Below, in pieces: positions 22,045-33,595 of a stretch of 64,000 nt of DNA. Source of the stretch: Pochonia chlamydosporia 170. Taxonomy: Eukaryota > Ascomycota > Sordariomycetes > Hypocreales > Clavicipitaceae. The DNA is taken from contig NC_035796.1 in assembly GCF_001653235.2 (NCBI RefSeq), forward strand, positions 124,001 through 188,000, given 5' to 3'. Made by a program: the position numbers and the translations under genes. The first letter of the stretch is position 1; each line of letters begins with the position of its first letter. Under the pieces are notes generated by a model. That model worked only from the letters and a program-made list of their open reading frames with translations, ran no database searches and was not told where the DNA came from.

Positions 22045-22181
22045 AGTCTAGAAAACCCAAGTTTTCAAAGCTGAAATACCATCGTCATCACAAAGTTTGA
22101 ACAAAATACCATCGAGTTTATTGCCTTTTCCACAATCACAGATCTTCTCTGCTACATTACCGAACGCGCTATCAGTCCACA

Positions 22182-22919
22182 ATGAAGTTTACGGCACTGG
22201 CGTTCTCCATCGCCGCGGCTGTTTCCACAGTCAGCGCCTACGCCATCACAGCTGACGGTGTCAACTGTCGATCCGGTCCCTCAACCAGCCACTCAGTCGT
22301 CCGAACGTACAACAAAGGCACAGATGTCAAGCTGCAGTGCCAAGAAGCAGGGGAATCCATCAACGGAGATGTTCTCTGGGACAAGACTGACGCCGGATGC
22401 TATGTTGCTGACTGGTACGTGCAGACCGGCACAAGCAACTATGTCACCGGCAAATGCTCTGGTGGTGGTGGTGGAGGCAGCGGCATCAACGGCAAGATCA
22501 GTCGCCAGGAAATCATCGCCCGTGGCCAATATTGGGTCTCCAAGCATGTCCCTTATTCCATGGAAGCGACCTACCCGGATCAACAGGGCACTCGCTATAG
22601 AACAGACTGCTCTGGCTTTGTTACCATGGCGTTACATGCCACTGCTCCGGGTTACAACACCGTGAGCCTCCCCGAGATTGCTAAGCCCATTGCTTGGGCT
22701 GAGCTTCAGCCTGGTGACTTGGTCGGTACTCTTGGACCTGGCACTGGTGGTGCTGCTGGCCATGTCACCCTTTTCCACTCGTGGGCCGATCCTTCGCACA
22801 ACTCATACAACACCCTTGAGTGTAGGGGAGGTGCTGGCTGTGTTGCTTACAAGCGACCGGTTGGATGGACTGATGGTCCTTACACCGCTAAGCCTTATAG
22901 ATACATTCGTGTCGAGTAG
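22182..22919 (+). CDS. Secreted SH3b-NlpC/P60 cell-wall hydrolase
   Basis: A 245-residue, intronless secreted protein of bacterial architecture. It has a signal peptide (residues 1-19) and then a bacterial SH3-type domain (about 21-92) containing GVNCRSGPSTSHSVVRTY, the usual ligand-binding signature. A glycine linker (about 94-101) follows, then an NlpC/P60 peptidase domain. The catalytic Cys is in TDCSGFV (Cys143) and the catalytic His in AGHVTLFH (His194). In bacteria such enzymes cut gamma-D-glutamyl-diaminopimelate bonds in peptidoglycan. Fungi lack peptidoglycan, so the likely target is bacterial walls. It lies among other secreted-protein genes. Horizontal acquisition is plausible but would need a phylogeny. 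Confidence 0.9.
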   Translation: MKFTALAFSIAAAVSTVSAYAITADGVNCRSGPSTSHSVVRTYNKGTDVKLQCQEAGESINGDVLWDKTDAGCYVADWYVQTGTSNYVTGKCSGGGGGGSGINGKISRQEIIARGQYWVSKHVPYSMEATYPDQQGTRYRTDCSGFVTMALHATAPGYNTVSLPEIAKPIAWAELQPGDLVGTLGPGTGGAAGHVTLFHSWADPSHNSYNTLECRGGAGCVAYKRPVGWTDGPYTAKPYRYIRVE

Positions 22920-23214
22920 GAATATCCGATGATCTTTTCTTAATCATGTACTATAGTCATTAGAGCATCAATATAGAATCTGCTATTGAGAATCAGCATT
23001 GTCACTATCATTATTCGAGTGAATATCTGGATTCCTACATCGGCTCCGACTGTATGGTGTCAGTGGGGAACTGATAGTAAGTATCATTGCAAATCATGCT
23101 CATTCACGTAGAAGTATAGCAATCGTTCTCGAGCAATACCCTGTGGCACATGACGACGCAGCAAAATGATTATCTATTCTAGGATATTATTCGTAAGGCA
23201 ACAAATGTACATGT

Positions 23215-25002
23215 TCACTTCTCTTTGTGAACAACAGAGGGCGCAGAAACACCATCCCGCCGCCCTCCATCATCCAACTCTGGAACGTCACTGCCCTGCA
23301 TTTCGTAAATCTCACTCGACAGCAACTCTGAAAGCGGCGCTGGCGAAACCAACTCAGATCGCATCACACCTTCGGACCCCAATTCAGAACGCACAGCAAC
23401 CTCAGATTCCAGCTCTGACTTAACATCGGTGGCAGGTGATCCCAGTTCTGATCTCAAAGCAGAGCCAAGTTCACTCAATGTTGGATCCGGGCTCTTAGAA
23501 TTCTGTATTCCCTCGCTGTCAGATACAGCTGGTAGTTCGGCCTTGGTCTCTTGCGATTCTGACTGCGACGTCTTTTGCCGCCGCCGAAGTACAAGGTACC
23601 GTAATATAGCCGTCACAATTGCTGCAACAAATACCAAAACGCCAATTACAATTCCTGCAATTGCCCCGTCACCAAGAGTTTTGCCTTTTGGCTCCTCACT
23701 ACCTGGAGGAAGGATAGCAATGATGTCAGACACGGCACTTGCGTTCCATACCTTGGGATGCACTGAAAAGTTACCACGTTCATAGTCAACTATCAGATAT
23801 GACTCCTGAAGAAAGGTTCTCCCAAGGATGTATTGCGTGTCGTTAGCTGCTCTCTTCAGTGGAAAGTAACGAGTTGCTTGTTTCACAAGTGGAGGTGTGG
23901 CCTTTAAATCGAAGCTTGCGTATGGAAATGTGACGTTAAAGCTGTGTCCTCCAGTAATGGGTGTAGTTATCGTAAATGTGACCGTTGGGTTCGCGTTGGA
24001 AAGATGCGCGTGCAGAGCATCGTCGATAAGGTACAGGTTTGCTGTTGAATTCCATGTGAGATTGAATGCCTTTTCAAACTCCTGGCATGCAGGAAGAGGC
24101 AAGTAGATATCGGCAACAGAGGAGTCGATGAACATGGATATGAGCCCATCATGTAGCATAACATCTCCAGAGGTCGTGTTTGTAGTGATGGACTGCAACC
24201 CTATCGTCAAGTCGAGTGATTGATCGCTAAAGAACTTGTATGACGAGCCTGATGCTTGGAACGATGATGCATCGTAGCCACCAAGAATGAGACTACCGAG
24301 CGCCCTGTTGAGTCTATATGGCGCTCCAGCCGTGTAGCTGTAAGACAGGCTAGGAATGCTAGACTGATTCTTAAGAATTTGTAGGAAGCTAGGCTGGGGA
24401 TCGTTCTGGGTGGTGAAGTTGGTCGGTCGTGGATTTAATCCTAAGACGCCAAGGTAAAACTCGGTGCCATTCACACCAGCCACGACCGAGTTGTTGACGA
24501 CGGGGCCACCGCTTCCCAAGTAGCCGAGTCCGACTAATCCTATTAGTGATGAACGACTAACTTGCCCCATTGTGACCTTACCTGTGTCATGGCCAAACTT
24601 GCCGATATCTGTGTATCCAAGAGCATTCTCCACACCAAGCATGAACAAGCCAGACTGGATTTGTTTCCAAGTCGTTGACGCTGTAACATTGAAAAGAGAC
24701 CCTCTGCTGTTGGGGCAATCTGCAACATCAAGATTTCGGCAGCCCTGCTCCAGTACAACAATGGTTTGTGTTGATGAGGTGCCAGGTAGGACGCGCAAAT
24801 TTTGAGCAGGCGTGCCAACTCGAAGCTCAAACGTCGACCACTGTCCGTCTATTCCTTCACTAGTAACTGTTACAAATTGTTTCTCATATGCGAAAGCCAT
24901 ATGTACTCACAAGAACTGACTGGGCGAAACCGCGATGGGAGACGGGTTCCCAGCCAACGTGCTCAGCACGAATGCCCAAAGCACCAAGCTTGCCCTTCTC
25001 AT
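23215..25002 (-). CDS. Membrane-anchored aspartic-protease-like protein (inactive-type site)
   Basis: A 578-residue pepsin-fold (A1) protein. Exon 1 (24911-25002) encodes a signal peptide, MRRASLVLWAFVLSTLAG; a 51-nt GTGAGT...CTAG intron follows, then exon 2 (23215-24859). Choosing that acceptor gives SPSQFFEGIDGQWSTFELRV, matching the family entry to the fold. Where pepsins have VDTGSS, this protein has VLPGTSS (residues 54-60), so the first catalytic Asp is missing. The second site reads MFIDSSVADIYLP, with Asp near 276. A single transmembrane span lies at about 430-454, followed by RRRQK and a cytoplasmic tail with repeated SELGS/SELES words. Many N-glycosylation sites lie outside. A surface pseudoprotease is more likely than an active enzyme. 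Confidence 0.87.
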
Positions 25003-25847
25003 GGTCCGGGATGGATATTCGGTGTTTAGAAATGCCCATTGGCATGCCCAATGAGTTATAAAATCTGTGGACTGAGAGGAAATGCATGTATAAGCACGTA
25101 AGGCTGCCCATCGTTTTATTGCAATGGAATAGTTTCTCCGCCACTGACTCCCTGTCGATATCCTGCAGGAGTGGACAAGAACGACAACGGTATGCAAAGT
25201 CCCACGACTGGGCGTTTATTTCATATCTGACCGAGTGAGATTTTAGATCTATAAATGACCAGACTTCGGTTTGACAAACAAAGTGAACATGGATAAATTT
25301 GACGATGCCTCGCCCCGTTAGCTTTCGATTTGTTTACAAAATTGCTTGGACTCTTCAAATCACACCCCGGCTCCCGCGTGGGGCGAGAGATGGATTCCAA
25401 CTCGTGTAAGATTTTATGCCCATAAATCGGTAAGCAGCATGTTCAAGGGTCCAACATTTGCAAGGGATGTATGGTTTTGAGCCTCACGAAGTGGGCCATG
25501 GTGTGGTCCGAAATCCGGAAATACTGATGGAGCACTCACACGACGCATGTGCCTCTTTGAACAAGTCGAATATCCAGTTGTCTTGTTAATCAAGCACTCG
25601 TTTCCGACTGGCCGTCCACGGGGTCATCCCTGATAAGGCAAAATGAGGTCTCTGCCAGAAAGGGTGCTCAAGCTGACGTGGATACGCAGTATTAGCTTGT
25701 GAGGCTAATGACCGAAGTTCATGTATTCGAGGCACGGTTTGGAGGCTGAAGGCCACACAAAAACTTTTATATGTGTCCAACACCCACGTCAGTCAACAGA
25801 GCTACCGAGTAGTTTCGCAACCGAATGCACTTTCGGAAACGTCAGCA
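25003..25847. other. Intergenic between divergent surface-protein genes
   Basis: Holds the promoters of the aspartic-protease-like gene and the mucin-like gene. A TTTATATG word near 25770 could serve the latter. No gene seen. Confidence 0.5.
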
Positions 25848-27822
25848 ATGGCTCAACTACAGAGACTACTGTGTGTTTTGGCCATTGTATATCGTGCTAG
25901 TGCCAAACCATGTAAGCAACACCTTAAAACCTCAAGACGACTTTGTTTTAACACGATCAGTCCCTGATATCGGTACAACAATTCAACCAGCACCCACGCA
26001 ATCACAGCCTCCCACAATCACAAACTGCGGCACCGCCATCTTCCCTCCAGTAGTAGTGCAGCAATACGAAGGCCTCTCCACGAATTCCGCCCTACAATGT
26101 CAATGCCTCAATAGCCTCAACAGCTGGATCTCTGATCCTAACGCTCCAACACGAACCCTAACAAGATATATCGGCACCGGCCTGACCACTATCACCTCAA
26201 CTGTTAGCGGCAGTGCCACGACAATCACCAAGGCCGTAATACAGACAGATATCGAGACCGTAACGGATAATTTCATTGTACCCGCTACAAATTTGTGGTA
26301 CGGGTCCGCCAAGCCACCTTGTGTATGTTTTCCAATATCCCCTTGCCGCATAGATTTAACAGTAAACAGTGTTACAGTTGTACTGTCGCAGCGTCAACCG
26401 TTGACCTATTCTTTTGGCCCCAAGGTATGTGGCTCTCAACTTTGTTAGGGCTAGACTAATTCAGTCAGCGAGCGAAACTGCCTCCGTCACATCATTCGTT
26501 TCCAACGGATTCACATAGTAAGCCTCATCCCCGTCTCAGATTCTGTTGGGTATCTGACAGCACAGTCAATCACCGTCTGTGTACATCGGTTTTTCGTCCC
26601 TCTCCGCCATCGACTTTTGCGGCCAAGTCGGCAAAGCATATGTGAACACCACCGTAGCATTCAACCCAGAGGAGCTATCTACTATCGCTTTCTCAGTGGT
26701 AGCCGCTCCGCCAGTCACACTTTCAGCGACCTTTGCCAACGGATCGACCATGTTCACAACATCGACTCCCACACAGTTCACTGCTACTGGCTCAGCACCA
26801 CTCAACTATCGCGACTTGGAGAGAAACTGCTCCACCATTTCGGGATATACGTTTTTACCAGGAAACCCATCCAATGCTGGCAACAGAACCCGTAAGATTC
26901 ATCATCCCAACTCATGTTCTGCCTGTCAACTAACATGGCATAGCTGACCCTTGCCACCCCACGATCGTGTTGCCCGATAGAATCAGAAGTTTGGACCCGG
27001 CGTGGGTATCGTGTGTTGCCAATGGTATTGGAGGGTAAGACTGATGCACCTTGAGAAACGGTTTGTTTATTAATGACTTTCTCAAGGTTCTATGATCCCC
27101 CCTCGGCCCTCAGCCCAGTAACAGCACCACCAGAGACCACTTCGCAACCTCCAGCAGTAACTACTTCGCTGGATAACCCTTCTCCGGGGTCTTCATCCGA
27201 TCCTACCACTCCAGCTGCTACTCAAATTCTTACTGATACCCCTTCTCCTCCACTGGTGACATCTCAGACGACATCTGCCGACAACCCTTCCCCTACAGGT
27301 GTTAACAATAACAATAATCCTCCTCCAGCATCACAGAGCAGCGGTTCACCTAACGGGAATGGAAACGGAGACATCGGCGGCACCTCTCCACCAGATGGAT
27401 CTAACAATGGCAATGTTCCTCCGCCGGCCACCAGCGCGGATCCCGGTAACGGTGTTTCTCCATCTAACGGACCGGAAACAGGCAATGGAGACAGTCCCGT
27501 CTCTATTGTGAACCCCGACGGGGCAACCGCTTCGCCGAGCGATGCGACACAATCCGGTGTACCGCAGGAATCCTCTATAACTGTTTCCAGAGTCACCATC
27601 ATTACCACCAGCTCTGCCGTTGGGCAAGACCCCGACGCTACTGGCAACTTAGGTCCGGATGCTTCTAATGGTTCAGTAGGCTCAAGTACTGGTGGTTCTC
27701 TAAATGGAACTTCATCCGGGACACCTACCGTGGTTAGGAGCGGAGCTTGTCCTCCAACGAAGGGGTTGATGTTGGCAACAAGTCTTGTTGCTGCTACATT
27801 ACTTATCATGTTCTTTAATTAG
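25848..27822 (+). CDS. Mucin-like, probably GPI-anchored surface protein
   Basis: Six exons (25848-25911, 25961-26424, 26465-26517, 26566-26891, 26944-27034, 27087-27822) give a 577-residue protein; all phases agree. It starts with a signal peptide (MAQLQRLLCVLAIVYRASA). The N-terminal ectodomain has CQC, PCVCF and a DFCGQVGKAY region and ends in the phrase IRSLDPAWVSC...FYDPPSAL, which recurs in fungal secreted proteins of unknown role. About 200 residues rich in Ser, Thr, Pro, Asn and Gly follow and would be heavily O-glycosylated. The extreme C-terminus is hydrophobic (LMLATSLVAATLLIMFFN) after a small-residue stretch, which fits a GPI signal. Role at the cell surface or wall inferred. Confidence 0.85.
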
Positions 27823-28589
27823 GAAGGCTGTGGTCAAAATTAGAGTTATAGAAGCAATGTGTGTATGTACCGTAATGCAATAGTGGAATAAATCAACTTG
27901 AGCGAGCGTTGCTTGAGTGGGTGTTGAAATGTCTCCGTTGCGCGGCAAATATCCCGGGCGTGCAGCTCATGACCTTCCCTTGCTTGTTCTTTTGGTAAGA
28001 TCAATACGAATAGGACTGCGCCAGTAGCCCATCAATCAACAGACCTGCTGTCGGTAACCGAACAAACAGTCGCCTTGTCAAGTTCCGCGCTCTCGCCACA
28101 GCCAGAAGAGCTTGACACAGATGTCCGTCCACACCTTTACCTCATATATCTATCATCATAGATCTCGGCCCACAAAGTAACAATTTGACGAAATGTGCAC
28201 ACATGCTTCGCATCATGCTGTATACATATCACACCACACTTGGACATGCATGAAAAACGTTACGACAGACAACTGATGTGATCCCTGTTGAAGCATACTG
28301 CTAATAAAGAAAAATACATCGAGTACCAGGTCCGTCATAAAAAAAAGGGAGACTCATGCTCCCGACTTGTGTTGTCCGTTTCATACTGGCCACACACAAA
28401 AACCCGGCCGCATAATCCAAAATGTAATGCCTTTTCGCCAGTGCCAGGCAAAGTGAAAAACACCCGTTAACTCCATACTTTATGCTTGTCATAGTCGTTA
28501 TATAAATGGGAGGGAGGATGTGAGAGAGCCGATTGGGGGAAGTCGGCTATGCTGTCGTTCATGATGAGGTATCGTGACCAGTAGGCTAT
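27823..28589. other. Intergenic, converging genes
   Basis: 3' ends of the mucin-like gene and the kinase gene meet here. No coding signal; presumably terminators and 3' UTRs. Confidence 0.55.
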
Positions 28590-30769
28590 TCATGCGATAT
28601 AGTACGCATATGGATCTTCCTCGGGTTCCAATGGTATCCCATTAATTCGAATCTTAGCCGCCTCAGTGCCGTCATCCGGTTGGGCGATTTCTTCAAACCA
28701 GGGATGATTTAAAGCCTGTTTAGCAGTTATCCGGTCTGCAGGATCGTACACGAAGATCTTTCGAAGTAAATCTAGAAAATGTTTGAAAAATTGATTATGT
28801 GATGGAATAATATCCTTGGAGCCTAGTTAGCAATCTGTGGATCAGGGTCTGGTGGGAGCGCGATAGATGTACCTCGAGGCGTTTCATAGCCTTAACAAAT
28901 CTCCTAGATCCTCGAGTTGTATCTGCCGTGGGATAGTCCAGCTTCAAGCGTTTGAAGTATCTACGCCTGTTAGTACAGTTCCGACGACTTCTTGGGGGTA
29001 TGTTGATGTACTTGGATGCAGGATTCCCACCGCTCCTTGTAGACATCTTGTTAACTGTCTGAACAAGATGGCTGTTTATCCGTGAGCCAACGACGGCCTC
29101 CATCATGGCCAGATGTTCGAGGTTGTCGTGTGTTTGGAACAACGCATCGCCAGTAAAAAACTCAACTAGGATACAGCCAATACTCCAAATATCACAAGGG
29201 TAGGACCATCCTAAGCCTAGGATAATTTCTGGGGCTCGATAATGCCTTGTTGACACCACGGAGGAATGATATTCATCTTGGAATGTCGCAGATCCGAAGT
29301 CAATTAACCGAATTTCCGTATTTAGTAACACTCTCCGTTGTGTAGCCTGCCTGTTGACGGTGGTCGAAGAAGAGGGAATTTTCCGGTTATATGTAAATGC
29401 CTGATATTTATCGTTTCGCAGGAGGATGTTCTCCGGCTTGAGATCGGTATGTATCAAATTCAGGTCATGCAGGACTGCACAAAGTTAATGGGTGACCATG
29501 GCCAACAGACAAAAACTGTACTCACAGGCTACACTGGTCAGCAATTGGCGAGCGAAGTGTTGAATTTGACTGTTGGGAAAGGGTACAAAGCCGTTGCCTT
29601 TTAAGAAGTCAAAGACGCTCTGGCCCAACAGGTCCATAACAATGCAGATATGACCCCGGTAGTCAAAGGTGTCCCTCAGATGTATGCACCGATTTCTATT
29701 TTGGTCATCGTTGGCCTTGAGAGTAGCAAGCACCCGGAGCTCAATCCTTGATGCATCGCGGTATTTTTGTACTGATCGGATAATTTTGATGGCAACAGCT
29801 TGATTTCGACTTCGGTCGCGTGCCTGGACTACTTTGCCAAAAGTTCCTTGTCCAAGAAGGCGAGTTATTTTGTCTAGGGGATGCGTTAGCTAGGTCATTC
29901 GGTAGGAATAGCAGGAGGTTTTCGGAAATTTGACGTGCATTTTTCCGTAAGCTCTGCGTCAGGAACGACTATGTAGTGGCCGTCGGCGTCGTCGACTGTG
30001 AGATTTTTGGACTTTTGCTGTTTTGGTCGCGGGTTGTTTTAGCGCCATGTTCCATGAAGACAATAATATTCCGCTACACTTGCGAGGTGTTGATACACAT
30101 AACCCCAGCAGGAGGTGCAACCGGGAAGGGGTGAAGAGAATGACAAAGTATGGGGATACTCACGTCATGTACGACTCGGACGTGGACATCGGCGACCTTT
30201 TTAGGGGGTAACGGAGGTGGTTTGTATGTGAGGCATGGACCGCCGAGGCCATCAGTGACCCGACGCTTTGCCTCATTGGCGACTTGATGACGGGTAGTTC
30301 GTTTCCGCTTCAACGGAGGAGCGGGAGCGTCTTCGTTCTGGCCGTTGGACGAAACAGATGTTGGTGCCGTAGTATTGTGAACCGAGTTGGTGCGATCGCT
30401 GGACAGCGTAGACCCGTTGAGCGTTGCGTTTTGTAGTGTATTTGTCTGGGAGCCAACATATTGTATGTGATAGCCAGGAGCGGTGTCATCCAGCCGTCTT
30501 TGCTTTACAGGATGACGAGTGGTACCATTCGTCTCATATGATGCAGCACCCGCGGAAGCATGGCCATGTGTATTTGATGATGTCAATTTTCGGCTGACAC
30601 GGGCCTCTGGTTCAGGGCTGTCGTCAATGACGATGATTTCCTTGGGAAGACCATTTTTATAAAAGGCATTCCAGTCCGGTTCGCGGCGACGGCGTTTTCG
30701 TGTGGAGTGATCATTGGTGCCATGTCCGGCAGCGGCCGTAGCAGTAGCCGTAGCCGTTGCACTGGCCAT
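28590..30769 (-). CDS. LAMMER-type dual-specificity protein kinase
   Basis: A CLK/Kns1-like kinase of about 602 residues, a family that phosphorylates SR splicing factors and other regulators. Exons (minus strand) are 30164-30769, 29939-30017, 29526-29873, 29012-29474, 28873-28960 and 28590-28814. Visible motifs are the P-loop [42 protein letters not shown] and the signature [11 protein letters not shown]. The N-terminus is low-complexity with a [20 protein letters not shown] phrase common to fungal members. The splice after LTEKY has a GCACGT donor in place of GT; only this join keeps the family sequence ELTEKYKITRLL. ATG 30769 is the first in-frame ATG, but a further 5' exon cannot be excluded because the frame is open to about 30960. 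Confidence 0.93.
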
Positions 30770-32173
30770 GGCAGATGCAGGTGAATAACTACAATCGGTA
30801 TGGAATACCAATGTCGTTGGAGCGGGCGGTTCAATATGGCTGCGACCTTCGAGATATGTGGTAGCCGCCGTCGGGAGGGGGCGGCGACGGTGATTGCGGC
30901 CAAAACGGGCCGGCTGTATGACTTCCAAGCTGGCAGAAGGATAAGAAGCGTGCCGTGCTCAATGGAGACGATGTTGTCGGTACGGACGAGTTGGAATGGT
31001 GTGGTAAAGGAAGAGCAGCCGTGGACCGATAAATTGTCGTTTTAGACAACGGCTGGTGACCCTGGTGGCCGTGATGATCAACTTGCCAGTAGTGTGGTTC
31101 CACAGGTCTGGTGGCCGTGCATGGAGCCGTGGGCGTGACCTTGAGCGTGACCTCGAGGCGCAAGTGTGGTCAACTGGTGCTAGTGACGGACCTTGGCCAC
31201 AAAAGTGGTGGCCGCCGACATGCCTTTCGATGTGTTCCCTGGCGGGGGAGATGCAAGGTTATTTTGGAGCAATGGAAACTGTGGCGTGGTGAGGTTGGTG
31301 GAGGAAGAAGGCGAAGCATAATGTGGTTGCTGTCCTTTTCCACTGGGACGAGAACCAAAACGAGGACCGGAAAAATGTGAGGTGACGGCAATTCAATTCC
31401 AGCCGACCAACAGCAAGGAATCCAGACGCAAGAGCCACCACAACCACGTGCGAGGATTTGACTGCAAAGCCACATTGACATGCAACCAGTGACAGGACAG
31501 GACAGGTAGTCCAACTTGACCCCTTGGGTACATTAAGCACTGGACATCAAGCATCAGGGCTGGCTCTGGCTGCACAATGGTTCACGCATCCTGCAAAATG
31601 CCAAGGTACCTCCGTGAGGCAATACGCCTACCATTTTCTCAACACCCTTCGGACGGTCACTAGCGCTCCAATATGCAATGTTCATTCAAGACTAGCAACG
31701 ATGCCCCAGTGCCGGTTGAGACTTTCCTGCAACTGGTGTCTCGGCTCTGCCAGCGGAATTACATTTAATCCGGTATCATCCGTGCAGGAAGGGCCAGTCG
31801 GATGCTCCTGCCACTCTTGGCATCATCAACAGTGTGTCGTTCGATGACAGGCACCGTCTGGACCTAGATCTTGGACAGCCGCTTGCTTGCATGAAATGCC
31901 GGCGGATTTCATCAAGCACAACCAAGACCTCAGCTAACAGACAACATATTGATCCACAGCGGCCTCCCAGAATACCTGACAGATGCGCTCGATACAGATT
32001 CCAAACATTCTAGCAGCGAGTATCGATATCTTATGCGATTGAGGGAGGGCATCACATTGCACGTGCACCAGACTTCTTCAACGCAGATCCCTCGAGAATG
32101 AAGACTGCTCACTGCTCTCTGCTTCCCTGCAAATCGATTCATTCGCTGATATAGCATACAAATCCATCGCAAA
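30770..32173. other. Kinase upstream region, no other gene seen
   Basis: Likely promoter and leader of the kinase gene (possibly with an extra leader exon, since proline/histidine-rich frames occur near 30.85-31.16 kb), then the 3' flank of the DAO oxidase gene. Nothing else supported. Confidence 0.5.
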
Positions 32174-33595
32174 CTATGGGATTTCATCAATTGGAAGACA
32201 GTAAATACTTTCCTTCGTCCCGTTACCTTGCAAAATATCGGCTCGCACCCATTCCACCATCTTTTCAGCATTGTACGTGCTGTAAATCAACTTCATCGCC
32301 TCATTGACATACAACCCTTCCCCCAGTCGGTAGCACCCTGGATAGTTCCGCTTGTGATGCTCGCTAGCTGCATCGTGCAAGTCCATGTTATTTCCTCCTC
32401 CATAGGGGACTCGGACAGTCCCAAACCGAACATCCGCAAGCCTGGCGTGCTTGAGGCAAGTAAAAAATTGCTGCGCACCCTCTAATATCGGTTTGGCCAT
32501 ATTTAGTCGGTCTTCATGGCTGATCCTCCTGTTGAGCATTTCTTCATAATCGGCGGGCAACGGGACGTTATCCGGAACTGTCATAATATTGGTTCTGATG
32601 GCCAAGGTGCAAGCACATCTGCATCGAATGTGGCCATCCGGCTGCTCGTTGCACTCTTGGGGTGATATCATGCAAAAGGGACCTGATGCGACGAATATGG
32701 GCCGAATTGTCTGCAGAAGGCTAGCCTCTATGTTTATATCCACGATAGCCAGCATCTTGAGACGATTGTGAGTCGGCTCACAGTCAGATTTGCCAAGCTG
32801 TCGTCGAAAGGCGCCAACATTCTCCCAACATGCCAGGGTAACCAACTGCGCAATGTCGATGCGTTTTTCGGCTTCACGTACGTCGTACCAGGTGATACGG
32901 TAGTTTCTCCGTGTTGACTGCTCCATGCGCTCCAGATAGGTGACGTTTGCTCCAGTATGAATAGTAATATTCTTGAACTTCTTGACGTAACCGCGTAAGA
33001 AGGAGCAAATACCGGCAGTATTAAATGTCCGTTCGGCCGTTTCGTAACAGGCGGCGACACCTTTCAGTACTTCTGGTGTGAGAAACGACTCGTACTCACT
33101 TTCCTGAAGCTGTCGGCATATTTGATCAGGACGACCAAAGTGCTTCTCAAACTCCCTGTCATTCTGATATTTCTCAATAGCGTGCCGTTTTATTTGCTCA
33201 AATACCGGTATGATTTCATGTGGACTGAACACGGGATCAACGGATTCGCCTAAAATTTGCACAGAATCCTTCATCAGCACGTAGATCCCCTTTTGCGGCG
33301 CTCTAGCAAAGATATCCCGACATCCTATTCTCTCGAGAAATTTGGTGAAATTGACAGTATTATCTTGACAGAAAGTAGCTGTTTCCAGATGTCGATAGTG
33401 GAAGCCGAATGTTGGTCTCCCTGGATTCATGCAACTTGTCCCGCAGAGGATATCCTTATTCTTCTCAAAGATTAGAATCTTGAGCCAAGGAAATTCTTCC
33501 GCCAAGCAGATCGCCTGGACGCAACCCGCAATACCGCCACCTATAATGGCGATCACTGTCGAACCTGTCGGAAGGGAGTACTTGGGTACTGTCAT
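32174..33595 (-). CDS. FAD-dependent oxidoreductase, DAO family
   Basis: A 473-residue intronless flavoprotein of the D-amino-acid-oxidase/glycine-oxidase superfamily, which oxidises C-N bonds of amino acids or related amines. The dinucleotide-binding fold is at the N-terminus: VIAIIGGGIAGCVQAICLAE, followed by the acidic ILIFEKNKD strand end that holds the ribose of FAD. NPGRPTFGFHYRH matches DAO-type relatives. The C-terminal part has GCYRLGEGLYVNEAMKL. No signal peptide or peroxisomal SKL-type ending (it ends DEIP). I start at ATG 33595, as the frame extends seven codons upstream only from a TTG. Substrate unknown. It is the first gene of the 32-44 kb group. Confidence 0.9.
   Translation of the reverse strand: MTVPKYSLPTGSTVIAIIGGGIAGCVQAICLAEEFPWLKILIFEKNKDILCGTSCMNPGRPTFGFHYRHLETATFCQDNTVNFTKFLERIGCRDIFARAPQKGIYVLMKDSVQILGESVDPVFSPHEIIPVFEQIKRHAIEKYQNDREFEKHFGRPDQICRQLQESEYESFLTPEVLKGVAACYETAERTFNTAGICSFLRGYVKKFKNITIHTGANVTYLERMEQSTRRNYRITWYDVREAEKRIDIAQLVTLACWENVGAFRRQLGKSDCEPTHNRLKMLAIVDINIEASLLQTIRPIFVASGPFCMISPQECNEQPDGHIRCRCACTLAIRTNIMTVPDNVPLPADYEEMLNRRISHEDRLNMAKPILEGAQQFFTCLKHARLADVRFGTVRVPYGGGNNMDLHDAASEHHKRNYPGCYRLGEGLYVNEAMKLIYSTYNAEKMVEWVRADILQGNGTKESIYCLPIDEIP

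Noticed and set aside
27264..27809. 181-codon minus-strand frame inside the mucin-like gene
   Set aside because: A by-product of the repetitive Ser/Thr/Pro codons of the real plus-strand exon.
30831..31163. A 110-codon Pro/His-rich minus-strand frame upstream of the kinase
   Set aside because: Could be an extra 5' exon, but no donor-acceptor pair joining it in frame was found, so it is only mentioned under the kinase.
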